From: Punctularia strigosozonata HHB-11173 SS5
Taxonomy: Eukaryota; Basidiomycota; Agaricomycetes; Corticiales; Punctulariaceae
NCBI RefSeq assembly: GCF_000264995.1
Contig: NW_006767441.1
Location: 36,227 to 100,226, forward strand
Length of the DNA stretch: 64,000 nucleotides
Direction: 5' to 3'
The position numbers and the translations under genes are program-made. A model generated the notes under the pieces. It saw only the letters and a list, made by a program, of their open reading frames with translations. It ran no database searches and was not told where the DNA came from. Position 1 is the first letter of the stretch; every line of letters starts with the position of its first letter. Shown one piece after another: positions 60,881-64,000 of this stretch.

Positions 60881-62163
60881 ATGCAAGCAGTTCTCTCGGT
60901 ATTACCCCTGGCCACCTTACTCGCAGGACCGTTTGGTCCCAATATCACGGGTGTTGCCACATTTGGCGACTCCTACACCGGTATGCGCTCTATTCACTGC
61001 ACGGTGTTCCAAATTGACCCTTCTCTTATAGCCACGTCGCCGTCTACAGCCACAGGCGGAACTGCTTGGCCGACCTACCTAGCAGATTATGCCAATATTA
61101 CCCTGTATTCTTTCGCCGTCTCAGGTGCTGCGTGCGACGACAACCTGACGCCGCGTACTTTGCCGGACGTAACTCACGACGAACTCGGCGCATACTTCAA
61201 CCTTACGGCCAACACGTCGAGCCCGCTCGATCCAAGCTCGACCCTGTACACCCTGTGGATTGGTGAGTGCAGCCTTGACACACTTTACCATCAAACCATT
61301 TACTCACCTGCTCCAAATTTGTAGGTACCAATGACGTTGGTCAAGGAGAGTTGATCTCAGGTCAAGGGGCGTCCGGCGTGACCGTCGTCAATACCACAGA
61401 ATGCGCTGTGCAGTGGATCAAGACGCTCTACGACGGTGGCGCGCGCAATTTCCTGTTTCAGAACGTACGCATACTTCTCGCGGATGTTACGTGGCTTAAC
61501 CGTGTCGTACCAGATGCTACCATTAGACCTGCTTCCCGAATACCAGGCAGATTCCTACCCGGCATGTCTTGGTATCGATTTCTCATGCGAGGTCATTAAT
61601 ATCTACCTCTACAGAACCACTACTGGTCCGCGCAGCGAAATACAACTGAGTGGAACGTCGTGAGTATCTTGGTGCATTCTTGTTAAAACCTCCCCGTTGA
61701 CCGCATCCCGATGAGATAGTTCATGAAGGAGCTCGTGGCATCAGGCAACACCTTGTCGAAACTGATGATTCAGATCATGGCACCCAGCCTTCCCGGCGCT
61801 ACCATCGGTAAGCAAACTCAGAACGAGCTCCTTCCATGAATCAATTACTCATTGCCATGCATGGACTTAGGTTACTTCGACTCGCACGCCCTCTTCACTG
61901 ACATGCATGACAATCCTTCTCTCTATCTCAACGGCACCGCGCCACTCAATGTCACCGGGTCTATCGTGTCTTGCATCCTCCAAGTGAACGAGTCGACCTC
62001 GGATCCTGGTGACTGCACAATCGCCCAGGGCACGGACCGGGACAGTTTTCTCTTCTTCGACGAGATACATCCGAGCGAGCAAGCGGATCGCGTAGTCGCA
62101 AGAGAGATTGCGAAAGTACTGAACGGGACTAGTGAACGCTGGGTGACCGTCTTCAAGGGATGA
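60881..62163 (+). CDS. SGNH/GDSL acetyl esterase, CE16-like, copy 1
   Basis: Secreted carbohydrate acetyl esterase of the SGNH hydrolase fold, likely acting on acetylated xylan or xylo-oligomers. ATG at 60,881 opens a signal peptide (MQAVLSVLPLATLLAGPF). Block I is VATFGDSYT (catalytic Ser), followed by an intron ending TCTTATAG. Then ATSPSTATGGTAWPTYLADY and SFAVSGAACDDN (block II); after an intron, GTNDVGQGELISG (block III, Asn), and NTTECAVQWIKTLYDGGARN. Further short exons carry MLPLDLLPEYQADSYP, NHYWSAQRNTTEWNV, KELVASGNTLSKLMIQIM and YFDSHALFTDMHDNPSLYLN. Block V FFDEIHPSEQADR has the catalytic Asp and His; stop 62,163. Many N-glycosylation sites (NLT, NTS, NGT, NES) fit secretion. All catalytic blocks are intact. 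Confidence 0.9.
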
Positions 62164-62809
62164 GCTCGGAGACTCCGGGCCCCTACGCCTTGGCATATTG
62201 ATGTCTTTTGATAGTCCATAGTCTGTCTCAATCTAGTACTCATATACGTATATCTGATGGCTGTGTGGACAAAGAATGTAACGTGTGCCGGCCATAGTGA
62301 GTGCTCCAGACGAGCGTGAAGTGAGTGAAAGTTGGTATGGCTGTTGCTCCAAGTACGCCGCACGCGTGCGTGTATACAGTTCGTTCCCCCACGTACTGCA
62401 GACACGCGCTTGCTTCTACTCGCAACTATACCCCTTTCCCTACGTACAGATTCCATGATGCGTAATCGCCGTGCTACTATCACTGAGCCCGTTGTTATCT
62501 TGCCGGACTTCCTGCAGGTCATCTGAACGATGACTGTCACCTTCTTTGATTCGGACGCCACGGCGTTCACCTTTGGCAGCCCAGCGGCCTACATACGTCG
62601 AAGGAACGACTTGAAGCGGGCTCAAACTGTGATCCACAGGTACGTAAGAGCTGCAAACAGCTTTCCGTGGTAACGAAGTGATTTGTCTCACCGTGCATCG
62701 TCTTGGAACCTGTAATAAGGATCCTATCCCTCATCTGCTGCCCTATCCCAGTCCGATCAACGTACAAGGGCTAGGAGCGCCCAGCTTCACTCGCCTCATA
62801 TACGCTCCG
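62164..62809. other. Spacer between tandem esterase genes
   Basis: About 650 bases holding the terminator of copy 1 and the promoter of copy 2. No gene or repeat is recognised. Short frames on both strands lack motifs. Confidence 0.4.
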
Positions 62810-64000
62810 ATGCAGAAAGTCATATCGACCTTGCCTCTTGTCGCGTCTCTCGCGGGACCATTCGGCAACATCAGGAATATTGCTACCTTCGGCGATTCCT
62901 ATAGTGGTACGCCTCTCCGATTTAACACGACCCTTGTTCGAACTCATGAATAGTGCGATAGCTACATCTCCCACTGCAACCGGCGGGACCGCTTGGCCGA
63001 CTTACCTTGCCGGCTACGCCAATCTGACACTCTTCTCCTTCGCTGTCTCCGGCGCAGCATGCGACAATAATCTCACTCCGAAGACGACCCCGGACCTTCA
63101 AAGCGAAATCAACACGTATTTTGACCTCACAGCCAATGGATCCACTACGCTTGACCCCAGCGAGACGTTGTACACCCTATGGATAGGTAACGTAGTGGAC
63201 GATGCCAGTGCCCTCCTCACATCTGACGTCATATTAATCCTTGAAGGCACGAACGACGTCGGCGCAGGCGAGCTGCTGACAGGCCAGGCGACCTCTGGCG
63301 TCACCGTGGTGGACACAACCGAATGCGCTATCCAGTGGATCAAGACCTTGTACGGAAGTGGTGCACGTAACTTCCTGTTCCAGAATGTTTGTCCTCCGTC
63401 TTTTTCGTCCTATTCTCGCGTTGGACTGACGGTGCGCTCCAGATGATACCCCTCGACTTGACATCCATATACCAAGCAGACTCATATCCGGTGAGTGATC
63501 CACACGTCCTTTTGGCGTGGAAGCCGACGTTCCTCCACAGGATCACTACTGGTCCGCTCAGCGGAATACCACAGAATGGAACATAGTATGTGTCCTCGGA
63601 AGCTGGTCCAGTTCCATTGCGTCTGACCTCGACGCGTTCTTTGTCAGTTCATGAGAGAATTGGTTGCTGCTGGCAATGCCCTATCCAAGCTCTTCATCCA
63701 GCTGACGACGCCGAGCCTTGTCGGCGCAACCGTAGGTCCGCAAGCCCTCCACCGGCATCCGTTTAAAACCTCACTCCGTCCTGACCAGGTTACTTTGACA
63801 CACACGCTCTTTTCATGGACATGTACAACAACCCTGCCCTCTACCTCAACGGCACCGCACCGCTGAATGTCACTGGCTCCGTCGTCTCTTGCATACTGCA
63901 AGTCAACGAATCGACCAGTGATCCAGGCGATTGCACTGTCGCACAGGGTACTGACCGCGACAGTTTCTTATTCTACGATGAGGCGCATCCTAGTGAACAA
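62810..64000 (+). CDS. SGNH/GDSL acetyl esterase, CE16-like, copy 2 (partial at window end)
   Basis: Tandem paralog of the gene at 60,881 with the same exon plan. ATG at 62,810 opens a signal peptide (MQKVISTLPLVASLAGPF). Block I: IATFGDSYS. After an intron: ATSPTATGGTAWPTYLAGYA, SFAVSGAACDNN and YTLWIG. After an intron of about 65 bases: GTNDVGAGELLTG and DTTECAIQWIKTLYGSGARN. Then short exons MIPLDLTSIYQADSYP, DHYWSAERNTTEWN and MRELVAAGNALSKLFIQLTT. The last visible exon has HALFMDMYNNPALYLNGTAP and FYDEAHPSEQ, where the window ends just after the catalytic Asp/His block. Similarity to copy 1 is high in exons and low in introns, so the duplication is not very recent. About 20-25 C-terminal codons are missing only because of the window edge. 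Confidence 0.9.

Noticed and set aside
1-64000. tRNA, rRNA or other standard RNA genes
   Set aside because: No cloverleaf with the usual GGTTCRANYC-type arm and no rRNA words were recognised on either strand; a covariance-model scan would be needed to exclude them fully.

Overview
The window reads as a chromosome segment from a filamentous basidiomycete, most likely a wood- or litter-decaying Agaricomycete. Genes are broken by many introns of about 45-70 bases with GT-AG (occasionally GC-AG) borders. Cellulose and xylan enzymes are present: a GH7 cellobiohydrolase with a CBM1 and two CE16-like acetyl esterases. Transposase families typical of mushrooms (Tnp2-type CACTA and KDZ) occur beside large orphan families. 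No organism name can be read from the sequence.

Region by region. 1-5 kb: a CACTA transposon on the minus strand whose Tnp2-like transposase looks nearly complete. 5-7 kb: a CpG-starved, gene-free stretch. 7.7-8.1 kb: a probable solo LTR fossil. 8.4-8.9 kb: a hairpin-ended MITE beside a pair of direct repeats. 9.6-13.7 kb: a KDZ transposase with a CxC2-type N-terminus, minus strand. 16.5-18.2 kb: a decayed tandem array of exon/intron-like units. 18.4-21.5 kb: an orphan multi-exon gene. 22.1-23.0 kb: a two-finger GATA factor. 23.7-25.0 kb: a second CpG-starved stretch, followed by a series of short hairpins whose stems vary in a compensated way. 26.5-28.8 kb: a GT90/CAP10-like glycosyltransferase. 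29.6-30.7 kb: a PNPOx-fold flavoprotein. 30.8-39.8 kb: a run of gene fragments (homoserine O-acetyltransferase tail, ThuA, isopenicillin-N-synthase-like, cysteine-rich secreted protein) and minisatellites, around an apparently whole 2OG-Fe(II) dioxygenase of possible TET/JBP type and a GH7 cellobiohydrolase whose signal peptide exon is not recognisable. 40-53 kb: a cluster of orphan genes (small EDxWP-motif proteins, a coiled-coil/GMSSDE protein, a RING finger, a WD40-like membrane protein, a 900-residue orphan). 53.1-53.8 kb: a second CACTA 3' end in the opposite orientation to the first. 55-60 kb: a repeat-bearing acidic protein and a TPR-CHAT (caspase-like) protease. 60.9-64 kb: tandem CE16-like esterases, the second running off the window.

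How the parts may work together. Transposase genes, two CpG-starved blocks and a candidate TET/JBP-like dioxygenase occur in the same segment. This fits a genome where repeats are cytosine-methylated and 5-methylcytosine oxidases spread along with KDZ elements; the link is inference. The CACTA 3' ends at both sides face outward and bracket about 53 kb. The carbohydrate-active genes are ordinary secreted lifestyle genes. Exon borders were fitted by eye from reading frame, splice consensus and family motifs, so starts and small exons are approximate.
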